64,000 bases of DNA from Pseudomonas sp. C2B4 (GTDB lineage Bacteria; Pseudomonadota; Gammaproteobacteria; Pseudomonadales; Pseudomonadaceae): positions 29,553 through 93,552 of the forward strand of contig NZ_JABFMU010000003.1 in the NCBI RefSeq assembly GCF_013359695.1. Direction: 5' to 3'. A model generated the notes under the pieces. The model was not told the origin of the DNA, did no database searches, and worked only from the letters and a program-made list of their open reading frames with translations. The position numbers and the translations under genes were made by a program. Numbering within the stretch: position 1 is the stretch's first letter; the number at the start of each line of letters is the position of its first letter. This document shows positions 20,451 through 29,600 of the stretch, in pieces.

Positions 20451-20741
20451 ATGACCGAACAATTCGCCCGCTTTGATGCCGCTGAATTCCTTAATTCTCC
20501 GGAAGAAATGGCCGCATATCTGGATGCCTGCTTTGAAGAAGATGCAGGTGACGGGGTTCTGATACGCGCAGCACTCAACGACATAGCTCGCGCACAGGGT
20601 ATGACACAAGTAGCCCGTGATGCTGGTGTAGGTCGAGAGAGTTTGTACAAAGCGCTGAGCAGCACTGGCAATCCGGAATTCGCGACTATCATGAAGGTTA
20701 TGAAAGCCTTGGGTATGCGTTTGCATGCTGTTGCTATCTGA
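20451..20741 (+). CDS. Antitoxin of the RelE-type pair (HTH addiction module antidote)
   Basis: The 96-residue protein has an N-terminal toxin-binding part (FDAAEFLNSPEEMAAYLDAC) and a C-terminal Xre-like helix-turn-helix, MTQVARDAGVGRESLYKAL. It matches the probable addiction module antidote family that accompanies such toxins. It likely neutralises the toxin and represses the pair. Confidence 0.87.
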   Translation: MTEQFARFDAAEFLNSPEEMAAYLDACFEEDAGDGVLIRAALNDIARAQGMTQVARDAGVGRESLYKALSSTGNPEFATIMKVMKALGMRLHAVAI

Positions 20742-20839
20742 TTGCGCTGCGACACCACACCGCACGCCGCTTTTTTACTTATCGGCATTGATCAGGCTAA
20801 ATAGCCGCGCCTGATCGCCCACTCAACCGGATCTGTCCC

Positions 20840-21238
20840 ATGACCCGACAACGGCTCGCAATTGCCTGGATAGCCTGCTTCGCAGTGCTGTTCAACATGC
20901 TCGCCATGCCGATGTCCGGAGCGATGGCGCAGTCGGCTAAGTCGCCTGCCGAACAGTTGTTGTGGGGCAGTTTCTGCTCGTCCAGCGGCACCAAAATGGT
21001 CGCGATATCGCTGGGTGAAATCGAGAAAAAAGTCTCTCAAAGCGACGATCATTCCAACATGCAGCATTGCTGGTGTTGTTCAGGCTCCGCGCCATTGGTG
21101 GCACTGCCCGGACATGAGCCGCAGTTGTATTTCACGCAGTTCGAGGCCAATCGAAACCTGCCCCCCACTTCATTCAACACCCCGACACCGCGCCAGCAAT
21201 GGCCAAGTCTCAACCCCCGCGCCTCCCCTCTGGTGTGA
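20840..21238 (+). CDS. DUF2946 small exported protein, copper-linked
   Basis: The 132-residue protein has an N-terminal hydrophobic signal or anchor (about 8-30). A cysteine/histidine cluster follows, DDHSNMQHCWCCSG, near residues 69-82, suited to metal binding. The family is small, uncharacterised and usually sits beside PCu(A)C copper chaperones, as it does here. A second DUF2946 protein lies two genes downstream. Confidence 0.75.
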   Translation: MTRQRLAIAWIACFAVLFNMLAMPMSGAMAQSAKSPAEQLLWGSFCSSSGTKMVAISLGEIEKKVSQSDDHSNMQHCWCCSGSAPLVALPGHEPQLYFTQFEANRNLPPTSFNTPTPRQQWPSLNPRASPLV

Positions 21239-21286
21239 TTCCTTCTCGCAATTGACCTGCGTTTTGAATCGTTCTGGAGAACCATC

Positions 21287-21766
21287 ATGTTGAATAAACT
21301 CTTCGTTGTGGCCGCGTTGCTGCTGCCTGCCTGCTTTGCCAATGCTCACGAGTACAAGCTCGGGGAGCTGGACATCGCTCACCCCTGGTCGCAGGAGTTG
21401 CCGCCCAGCGCGCCGAACGTGGCGGCCTATTTTGTGATTCACAACGAAGGCAAAACACCCGACCGGTTGCTCAGCGTCGACTCGCCGATTTCGGGCGAGG
21501 CCCAATTGCACGAGCACGTGATGCAAAACGACATGATGAAAATGCAACACGTACCGAGCGTGGAAATCCCCGCCGGTGGCGAAGTCACGTTTGCCCCCAT
21601 GGCCTACCACGTGATGCTGCTGAACCTTAAGGACCGCAGCCTGCTGAGCGATGGCAAGCGCTTCCCCATGACCCTGCACTTCGAGAAAGCCGGCGACGTG
21701 ACGGTTGAAGTGGTGGTGCAGAAGCAGGCGCCTGAAGACGGGCATAAGCACGCGCACGTCCAGTAA
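21287..21766 (+). CDS. Periplasmic copper chaperone PCu(A)C
   Basis: The 159-residue protein has a signal peptide (about 1-20, ending ANA) and a cupredoxin-like DUF461 domain. The Cu(I) ligands of this family are two Met and two His; candidates are in LHEHVMQNDMMKM and MAYHVML. PCu(A)C proteins deliver Cu(I) to cytochrome oxidase assembly. A His-rich tail (DGHKHAHVQ) could also bind metal. It is flanked by DUF2946 genes on the same strand. Confidence 0.9.
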   Translation: MLNKLFVVAALLLPACFANAHEYKLGELDIAHPWSQELPPSAPNVAAYFVIHNEGKTPDRLLSVDSPISGEAQLHEHVMQNDMMKMQHVPSVEIPAGGEVTFAPMAYHVMLLNLKDRSLLSDGKRFPMTLHFEKAGDVTVEVVVQKQAPEDGHKHAHVQ

Positions 21767-21787
21767 TCGGCCGAGCTCAAAACGCCC

Positions 21788-22216
21788 ATGCGCCCGCTTA
21801 GCGCCAGGTCATCCAGCCCCCGTCGTCAGCCATCAAGCCTGACACGCGGCAGCTGGATCAGCCTGTTCGCCATGTTGATGATCTTTGTCGGCCCGCTGGT
21901 TTCCCAGTCGATGCCGATGGATTCGCGCGCGACCATGAGCATGTCCATGGATATGCCGGCACTGGACCACGCCGAGCACGGCGCGCAAACCAACGCCGAA
22001 CACTGTCCGCCGCAGGCCGGGCATCACGCCATCTGGGAAAAATGCGGCTATTGCAGCCTGTTGTTCAATTGCCCGGCACTCACCGGCGGTGCGTCACTCA
22101 ACGCGCCCGCCACTCTGCCTGCCAGTCATTTCACCACCCTGTCGCCACGCCTGGGTCATGCCCGGCAGACCATTTTTCCCGGCGCTCGTACCCGCGCCCC
22201 GCCCATTAACGTGTAG
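21788..22216 (+). CDS. DUF2946 protein with Met/His-rich segment
   Basis: The 142-residue protein has a hydrophobic segment (about 22-42). A Met/His-rich stretch follows with MSMSMDMPALDHAEHGA and a CGYCSLLFNC cysteine cluster. The composition is typical of copper-binding periplasmic proteins. It lies 21 bases after PCu(A)C and 47 bases before the PepSY gene, so one transcript is likely. Confidence 0.75.
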   Translation: MRPLSARSSSPRRQPSSLTRGSWISLFAMLMIFVGPLVSQSMPMDSRATMSMSMDMPALDHAEHGAQTNAEHCPPQAGHHAIWEKCGYCSLLFNCPALTGGASLNAPATLPASHFTTLSPRLGHARQTIFPGARTRAPPINV

Positions 22217-22263
22217 TCCCGCACCCCATAACTAAAAGATCCGAAGCACGCGGAGCACACGTG

Positions 22264-23643
22264 ATGAAGCAGCCAAAAGTGAATTTCTACAACCTGGCCT
22301 GGCGCTGGCATTTCTATGCCGGATTGTTCGTAGCGCCTTTCATGGTGATGCTGGCCCTGACCGGCACCCTCTACCTGTTCAAACCGCAGCTCGACTCGCT
22401 GATGTACAGCCACTGGCTCAATGTTCCGGTCGGCCACCACAGCATGGCGGCCGACGACCTGCTCGACCGTGTGAAAGGCGCTTATCCACAGGGCACGATC
22501 AAGCAGTACCTGCCACCGATCAACGCCGAACGCAGCGCCCAGTTTGTTGTACTCGATAGCGGCAAAGAGCTGAACGTATTCGTCGACCCTTACCGCGGCG
22601 ACATCCTCGGCGAGCAAGACGCCAAGAAAAACCTGCAAGCCATCGCCCGGGCGATCCACGGCGAACTGATGATCGGCACCGTCGGTGACCGCCTGGTGGA
22701 ATTGGCCGCCGGTTGGGGCGTGGTGCTGGTGGTGTCGGGGGTGTTCCTGTGGTGGCCACGCGGTCAGGCCGCCGGCATCCTATGGCCACGCCTGAGCAGT
22801 CGCGGCCGGGTGCTATGGCGTGACCTGCATGCCGTGACCGGATTCTGGGGGGCTTCGCTTCTGCTGGTGATGTTGCTCAGCGGCATGACCTGGACCGGTT
22901 TCTGGGGCCAGCAATACGCAGCCGTGTGGAACGTGTTCCCGGCGGCGATGTGGGATGACGTACCGAAGTCCGATGTCGAAGCGCGCAGTCTCAACGAGGC
23001 TCATCGCCAGACTGTGCCATGGGCCCTGGAAAACACGCCGATGCCAATGTCCGGAGACCATGCCGAACACATGGCCCACGATGGTGCGCAAGCCGGCCCT
23101 GCTGCGCCAACCATCAGCCTGCAAGACGTACAAAACATCGCCGTACAGAACAAGGTCGAACCCGGTTACAGCATCACCATGCCTAAAACCGCGACAGGCG
23201 TGTTCACCATCGCGGTATTCGCCGATGACCCGCGCAACGACGCCACCCTGCATATCGATCAGTACAGCGGCAAGGTCCTGGCTGATGTGCGCTACGAGCA
23301 ATACGGCACCGTCGCCCGCGCCACGGAAATCGGCGTGATGCTGCATGAAGGCAAAATGTTCGGTGTGTTCAATCAGATCATCGTGCTGCTGATCTGCCTG
23401 ATGATCCTGCTCAGCGCCGTCAGCGGCGTAGTGATTTGGTGGAAGCGTCGCCCGCAAGGCAAGCTCGGCGTGCCGCCACTGCGTCATGACCTGCCGAAAT
23501 GGAAAACCGCGATGGTGATCATGTTCGCCCTGGCGGTGGCATTTCCATTGGTGGGGGCTTCGCTGGTGGTGGTCTGGCTGCTCGACAGGCTGCTGCTGTC
23601 GCGCTTCACCCGACAAACTGAAAGCGCCTCACCTTCATCATGA
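22264..23643 (+). CDS. PepSY-associated TM-helix (PiuB-like) membrane protein
   Basis: The 459-residue protein has about four transmembrane helices in PepSY_TM arrangement. The first lies in the WRWHFYAGLFVAPFMVML region, and others near residues 145-165, 195-215, 370-390 and 415-440. The periplasmic loop contains MPMSGDHAEHMAHDG, a Met/His-rich segment fitting metal contact. Such proteins act in siderophore or metal reduction at the inner membrane, though substrates are mostly unknown. The context with PCu(A)C and DUF2946 points to copper. A GTG lies in frame three bases before the chosen ATG. Confidence 0.85.
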   Translation: MKQPKVNFYNLAWRWHFYAGLFVAPFMVMLALTGTLYLFKPQLDSLMYSHWLNVPVGHHSMAADDLLDRVKGAYPQGTIKQYLPPINAERSAQFVVLDSGKELNVFVDPYRGDILGEQDAKKNLQAIARAIHGELMIGTVGDRLVELAAGWGVVLVVSGVFLWWPRGQAAGILWPRLSSRGRVLWRDLHAVTGFWGASLLLVMLLSGMTWTGFWGQQYAAVWNVFPAAMWDDVPKSDVEARSLNEAHRQTVPWALENTPMPMSGDHAEHMAHDGAQAGPAAPTISLQDVQNIAVQNKVEPGYSITMPKTATGVFTIAVFADDPRNDATLHIDQYSGKVLADVRYEQYGTVARATEIGVMLHEGKMFGVFNQIIVLLICLMILLSAVSGVVIWWKRRPQGKLGVPPLRHDLPKWKTAMVIMFALAVAFPLVGASLVVVWLLDRLLLSRFTRQTESASPSS

Positions 23644-23724
23644 AACAGGCGAGATGCGCGGGATTGAAGGCGCTGTAAACTTCCCGCGCATTTCTGTCGT
23701 CCGGCTTTTCTCCTGACCTTCAGA

Positions 23725-23798
23725 CCGCCTTCGCGAGCAGGCTCGCTCCCACATTTGATCGCATTTCAATGTGGGAGCAAGCCTGCTCGCGAAAGCGG
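23725..23798. repeat. REP pair, type B, before the ABC importer
   Basis: Here the order is reversed compared with 4-98. TTCGCGAGCAGGCTCGCTCCCA comes first and GTGGGAGCAAGCCTGCTCGC second, with an inner spacer of about 20 bases. The second arm has an A in place of a G. It lies just before the ABC ATPase gene. Confidence 0.88.
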
Positions 23799-23831
23799 CA
23801 TCCGCTACACCGAATACTTCAGAGTAAAAGC

Positions 23832-24620
23832 ATGACCTCGCTCAACCTCACAAACCTCACCTGGTCCCCATTGGGCCACGGCCACTGTCATCACCAGTTC
23901 CAGCTGCGTGATGCCTCGCTGCAGGTGGCCGTCGGTGAGTTCGTCGGGTTGATCGGCCCCAACGGCAGCGGCAAGACCAGCCTGTTGCGCTGCGCGTGGC
24001 GCTTCAACAAACCGGAAAGCGGCGAGGTCCGGCTCGATCACCTCAACGTATGGCAACAATCTTCACGCTGGTGTGCGCAACGCATTGCCGTGGTGTTGCA
24101 GGAATTCCCCGAGGCTTTCGGCCTGACCGTCGACGAGGTGGTCGCCATGGGCCGCACGCCACACAAAGGCCTGTTCGATGGCGATACCCTGGAGGATCGA
24201 AACCTCGCCACCCAGGCCTTGGAATCCGTCGGCCTCAAGGGCTTCGAAGACCATGCTTTCTCCACCCTGTCCGGCGGTGAGAAACAACGCGTGATTCTTG
24301 CCCGCGCCCTGGCCCAGCAGCCGCAATTGCTGATCCTCGACGAGCCGACCAACCACCTCGACCCGCGCTATCAACTTGAGTTACTGCGGTTGGTCAAGCA
24401 CCTGAAGATCGGCACCCTGGCCAGCATCCACGACCTCAACCTCGCAGCGGCTTTCTGCGATCGGCTGTATGTGATCAACCACGGCCGCATCGTCGCCAGC
24501 GGCACACCGAAAGAGGTCCTGACCGCCGCACTGTTGCGCAACGTGTTTGGCGTCGAAGCGCTGATCGATGAACACCCCTTGCACGGCTACCCACGAATTA
24601 CCTGGATCACCCAACCATGA
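23832..24620 (+). CDS. FecCD-type ABC importer, ATP-binding protein
   Basis: The 262-residue ATPase belongs to the iron-chelate/cobalamin/metal importers. It has Walker A GPNGSGKTS, signature LSGGEKQR, Walker B LLILDEPTNHLD and the switch histidine in SIHDLN. The start at 23832 (MTSLNLTNL) is chosen because the upstream in-frame codons lie in the REP pair. It overlaps the binding-protein gene by four bases. The three-gene set sits near the cobalamin genes, as PA2912-PA2914 do in P. aeruginosa (from memory). Confidence 0.9.
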   Translation: MTSLNLTNLTWSPLGHGHCHHQFQLRDASLQVAVGEFVGLIGPNGSGKTSLLRCAWRFNKPESGEVRLDHLNVWQQSSRWCAQRIAVVLQEFPEAFGLTVDEVVAMGRTPHKGLFDGDTLEDRNLATQALESVGLKGFEDHAFSTLSGGEKQRVILARALAQQPQLLILDEPTNHLDPRYQLELLRLVKHLKIGTLASIHDLNLAAAFCDRLYVINHGRIVASGTPKEVLTAALLRNVFGVEALIDEHPLHGYPRITWITQP

Positions 24621-25564
24621 GTTTGCGTTCCCTGCTGTACGTTTCCCTGTTGCTGGGTAACGCCCAAGCCTTTGCCGAGGCCACGCACTACCCGTTGACC
24701 ATTCGAAGCTGCAACCGCGAAGTCACCTTCCTGCAAGCGCCGAAACACGCGGTCAGCCACGACATCAACATGACCCAGATGATGCTCGCCCTCGGCCTCA
24801 AGCCGCAGATGGCCGGGTACAGCGGCGTGTCTGGCTGGAAGGCGGTGACGCACCAGATGCAGGGCATCCTCGATGGCTTGCCGGAACTGGCGGCCAAGTA
24901 TCCGTCGGTGGAAACCCTGCTCAACGCCAACGTCGACTTTTTCTTCGCCGGTTGGGATTACGGCATGCGCGTGGGCGGAGACCTTACACCGCAGACCTTG
25001 CAGCCACTGGGCATCAACGTCTATGAGCTGACCGAGTCCTGCGCCTTCGTCATGAAGCGTCCACCGGCCACGCTGGAGGACACGTACAACGACCTGCGCA
25101 ACCTCGGGAAAATTTTCGACGTGCAGGATCGCGCCAATGCCTTGATCAGCCAGATGCAGGCGCAAGTCGCCGGGATTCGCAAAGACCTGCCCGCCGACAA
25201 ACCAAGGGTGTTCCTGTATGACAGCGGCGAAGACCGGGCCATGACCTCGGGTCGCCTGGGCATGCCGCAAGCCCTGATCGATGCCGCGGGCGGGCGCAAC
25301 GTGCTCGACGATGTCGAGGCGAGCTGGACCCGGGTCAACTGGGAGAACGTGGTCGAACGCAACCCGCAGGTGATCGTGATCGTCGATTACGGCGAGGTCA
25401 CCGCCGAACAAAAAGTGCAGTTCTTGCTGAACAACAAGGCACTGCAATCCGTGGATGCGATCAAGCATCAGCGCTTCATCGTCATCCCCTACGTGCAGGC
25501 CACGCCGGGCATCGACAATGTGCTGGCAGTGGCCACCCTGGCCAAGGGTTTCCACGGCGAATGA
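24617..25564 (+). CDS. ABC importer periplasmic substrate-binding protein (BtuF/FepB type)
   Basis: The 315-residue protein has a signal peptide (about 1-20, cut after AFA) and a two-lobe class III binding fold. Family landmarks include LAPKHAV-like LQAPKHAVSHD, NVDFFFAGWDYGM and VVERNPQVIVIVDYG. Ligand could be a metal chelate or a corrinoid. Nearby cobalamin genes favour a corrinoid or cobalt, and the copper genes leave a metal complex open. It overlaps both neighbours by four bases. Confidence 0.87.
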   Translation: MSLRSLLYVSLLLGNAQAFAEATHYPLTIRSCNREVTFLQAPKHAVSHDINMTQMMLALGLKPQMAGYSGVSGWKAVTHQMQGILDGLPELAAKYPSVETLLNANVDFFFAGWDYGMRVGGDLTPQTLQPLGINVYELTESCAFVMKRPPATLEDTYNDLRNLGKIFDVQDRANALISQMQAQVAGIRKDLPADKPRVFLYDSGEDRAMTSGRLGMPQALIDAAGGRNVLDDVEASWTRVNWENVVERNPQVIVIVDYGEVTAEQKVQFLLNNKALQSVDAIKHQRFIVIPYVQATPGIDNVLAVATLAKGFHGE

Positions 25565-26571
25565 TCAATCGTCGCTACCTGTTGTTGCTGATAGCGCTGG
25601 GCGCGCTGTTGCTGGTGTCGTGCGTGGTGTCGCTGGGTTTCGGCCCGGCGCGGGTGGCGGTGGATGTGGTGTGGCGGATTCTGCTGCACAAGCTGTTCGG
25701 TTCAGGCATGCCCGACTGGAGCGCCGGTCAGGAACACATCGTCTGGCTGATCCGCGTGCCGCGCATGTTGCTAGGTGCGCTGGTGGGGGCCGGGCTCGCG
25801 CTGATCGGCGCGGTATTGCAAGCGGTGACGCGCAACCCGCTGGCCGATCCGCATTTGCTCGGGGTGACGTCCGGCGCAACCTTGGGTGCGGTGATCGTGG
25901 TACTGCATGTCGGTGAAATCGTCGGCCTGCTGACCTTGCCCATCGCCGCCTTCATCGGCGCATTGTTGAGCATGCTGGCAGTGCTGATGATCGCTGCCCG
26001 CCACGGTCGCCTGGACAGTGATCGCCTGTTGCTGTGCGGTGTGGCGGTGTCGTTCGTGATGATGGCCATCGCTAACCTGCTGCTGTTTCTCGGCGACCAC
26101 CGCGCCAGCTCCGCGGTGATGTTCTGGATGCTCGGCGGGCTCGGGTTGGCGCGTTGGGAGCTGTTGGCGCTGCCTGCTTGCAGCGTACTGCTCGGCCTGG
26201 TTTTGCTGCTGGGCATGGCGCGGTCGTTGAATGCGTTGATGACCGGTGAGCAGACGGCCGTGACCCTCGGCCTGAATGCCCGGGTGGTGCGTTTGCGGGT
26301 GTTCGTGATCGCGTCGCTGATGACCGGCATACTGGTGTCGATCAGCGGCTCCATCGGCTTTGTCGGGCTGATGGTGCCGCATATTGCCAGGCGCCTGATC
26401 GGGGCCGAGCACCGGCGTTTGTTGCCCGTGTGCGCGTTGCTGGGCAGCCTGTTCCTGGTGTGGGTCGACGTCGTTGCGCGAACCCTGATCGCCCCCGAAG
26501 ACTTGCCGATCGGCGTGGCCACGGCGGCGCTCGGCGGATTGTTCTTCATCGGGCTGATGCGCAAAAAATGA
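25561..26571 (+). CDS. FecCD-family ABC importer permease
   Basis: The 336-residue membrane protein has about ten helices. FecCD features are GAVLQAVTRNPLADPHLLGVT, which couples to the ATPase, and GSIGFVGLMVPHIAR near the C-terminus. It completes an importer with the two upstream genes. No TonB-dependent receptor gene is present next to it in this window. Confidence 0.92.
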   Translation: MINRRYLLLLIALGALLLVSCVVSLGFGPARVAVDVVWRILLHKLFGSGMPDWSAGQEHIVWLIRVPRMLLGALVGAGLALIGAVLQAVTRNPLADPHLLGVTSGATLGAVIVVLHVGEIVGLLTLPIAAFIGALLSMLAVLMIAARHGRLDSDRLLLCGVAVSFVMMAIANLLLFLGDHRASSAVMFWMLGGLGLARWELLALPACSVLLGLVLLLGMARSLNALMTGEQTAVTLGLNARVVRLRVFVIASLMTGILVSISGSIGFVGLMVPHIARRLIGAEHRRLLPVCALLGSLFLVWVDVVARTLIAPEDLPIGVATAALGGLFFIGLMRKK

Positions 26572-26619
26572 TCCCGTCAGCTTGCACCTGCGGTCGCTGC
26601 GCCCATGCCAGGCGGTTTG

Positions 26620-29600
26620 TTACAACTCCTCTCGATTCCTGACAATGCCGGTCGCGGGGGGCTGTTGTCGGCGCTCGCGCCACTTGGTGCCCATGCGTCC
26701 GACCTGCCTCCAGTAGGTCCCGGCTATCAGCACCCTGAAATCCCCGAGATCGATCAGTTGGGAGATGAACTCACCGGGGGAAAGGCCCGCCTCCCACTTC
26801 CCCCCCGAGAACACGGCCTGCTTCTTCAACAACAAGCCTTTTTCGGCCAGTGTGTTGGCAGGCGTATACCTGATCAACACACCGTGAGGGGTTGAGTAGT
26901 AATAATCCTTGATCATGAATCCTTTGCTGAGGAGGGCGTGGGTATGCGCATGAACCTGGAACGGCGAGGTGAAATTGGCGTAGACCTGCTCGATGTCTGG
27001 AGCGAGGGTCGTGTTGCCGGAAAGATACAACTGGTGGGATGCCACGACTTTGAAACCGGCGGGATAAATGGTTAATGGATCAAGGCGCGTCACGACACGA
27101 TCGTTCGCGGTGCGAAAGATTCGATCCATAGGATTACCCCCCGAAGCAGAGCGTGCCAACGGTTCAATCGGAACGAAACAAGGCGCGGCATCGATAAGCA
27201 ATAACGTTCGAGAAAGGATCGCGCTTTCGAATCCACTGTCGAAGACGTCACCGGTACTCGCTCGCTGCTGGACATAGCGCGCGGCATCATCGGCATGATG
27301 GAAGACGGGCCCCAGTGTCGGCTCCGGATTGGCAGCCCAGAGTTCAACAGCCGAGACATCCGCCCTGCGCGGCTGCCAGTTTTCGTCGACCACCCCGTGA
27401 CGTGACCAGTACTGGCTGGTCACGATGACCTCGAGTTTGCCCGCCCGTGCCATGCGCTGGATATAGCTCGAGAGATCGAACCTGCCTCGCGAAACGTCAC
27501 TTGCATCGCGCGTTGCCTGCTCCAGGGAAGCGAAGGTGTTTTTCCTGAGTTGAATCTCGCCGAACTTGTCATAAAACTCGCCAGGCTCGAAGGCATTCAT
27601 TTCGTATCGCAACAGCGCACCATCGGCGCAGGAAAAGTAGACAGGCCTATATCCCTGAGGGCTGTCCGCTGCCGCGCAAATGTAATGAACATCCAGTGGG
27701 GGCAGAAAAAACTGCCCGACGTCCGGGTCGTTTTCCCGGGGGTATTGCGCACTGATGTACACCGCCTGCATTGCATGCCCATCAGGCAGTGTCCCTTGCG
27801 GAAACACTCGATCGAGCGCCATCCTCGAATGCCGGGTCTCTACCGGCAGGCTGGCGGAAAAAAACCTGTTGCGGGTTCTGCGCAAAATGAAACCGAATGC
27901 CTGCGCGGCCCGATCCCCCACAGCCTCGTGCACATGGCGCGCGACTGCGCTTTCTTGAGAAAAGACCGGACTGCAGGCCGGCTCGTTCACAGCCTTGGTG
28001 TCATCCATGAGTTGAGGCAACGCCGCAGGAGACGGCGGCCACCCTGTCACCGTCCCGCGCCCTCCCCAAAAGCGACCGCCGGTGACGACCTGCAAATCGC
28101 CCGATTTGGCCAGTGAATCGACCCACGCACTGGGGTTCAATGTGCCGTCATGAATTCTTTCCTTGATGACTTTTCCGTCGTAGTTGCCAGGCAATTTCTG
28201 GTAGTCATTGAAGGTCGCGTTAAGCAGGGCCCATAAGCGGCTCAGCAGCCCCGTGCGATAGCGAATCAGTGAGCCATCGGAGGCGAACAGGTACTCATCG
28301 AGCCCCGCTTGTTCGGGGCGTTTGAAAGCCGTGTAGAGGGTGTCGACCGACAGCATGTTGCGATACGTCTGCTTCTCGATCTCTGAAAGCAAAACCGGAA
28401 GCTCTCTTGGCACTCTGGTTCGATATCGCCCCGTCACCCGGCAGTCGTTGGACAGGAGAAACTGAATATTTTCCTGCGGAAAAACTTCGCTGAGATCGAA
28501 GTCTTCTCGGGAGATTTCCATGGGGTCGGTGGTCAGGTACAGGCCATCGGACCGGACCAGGATCACCCCACCGAAGATTCGGCCCTCCTCGGCGGGGAAA
28601 CGGCTTCGCGCATAAATGACCGCATCGTCCGGGTTATGGAACAGCGGGCTGAGCCCCTGGCGTTGCAAATTCATGAAAGGAAGCCAATGCCTGTCGACCG
28701 GCCAGGGCCTGTCCCAAAGCGCGCTGGTTCGCATCACTGTCAGTCCGCCATGATTGGCGACCAATAGCACAAAGTCTTGAGGCTGCAACTTTCCGCTGGA
28801 CAGGTTTGCCTTGATCTCCCCCAGCCCCATCTCGGGCGTATCGTCGTCGAACAGCTTGTTTCCCTTGCGATTGTCGAATTTCAACAGCGCGCCATCCTGG
28901 GTGGAAATGTACAACGGGATGGGGTTGGGCGACTCCACGACCGGGCGTCGTCGCGAGTAATACACTGCACTGTAGAGATCGTCCGGCACGATGAAATAAT
29001 GCGTCAGCCAGGATCCCACCTCGACCGATGAATGTTTCAAGCGCTGGCGCGAGTAGAAAAAGGCATGCCGCTGAAACCCTTCCGGATACTGAAAATAGGG
29101 CGGCACCTTGGTCACACCGAACAGGTTTTGCGGCTTGAACACATCGTTCCTTGTGTCGCTGTTCGGAACCAGTTCGGTGGCGACATATTCTTCGCGATCC
29201 TTGTGCTTGAGAATAAACCCGAACCAGGCTTTCTCCAGGTCGTGCAGGCGCACGTCACGGTTGTATTGATCCTCGGCGGCCTCATCCGCCGAAGAGAAAA
29301 TCGCACCGAACGCCACCTGCTCGGGCCGTTTCCATTCCCAGGCTCCAGAGGCAGCCGACCAGGTCGCGGTGACCCGCCCGCGCGGGCCCCAAAGTTCACT
29401 GTTCATCACCACCGTCAAACGACCAGCTGCCGCCTGTTCCCGGATGAAGCCGCTGGGCAGCAGGTCACCGGCGTCCAGTTCCGCCACCAATGGGCCCGGA
29501 TTTTTTCCGGTGCCCAGGCGTTTCACGAGCGCTTGCCCAGCCACAGTCGTGGAGGGTTCGAACCTGATCAGACTGTTTTGCGCGCCGGACAGGTACAAGG

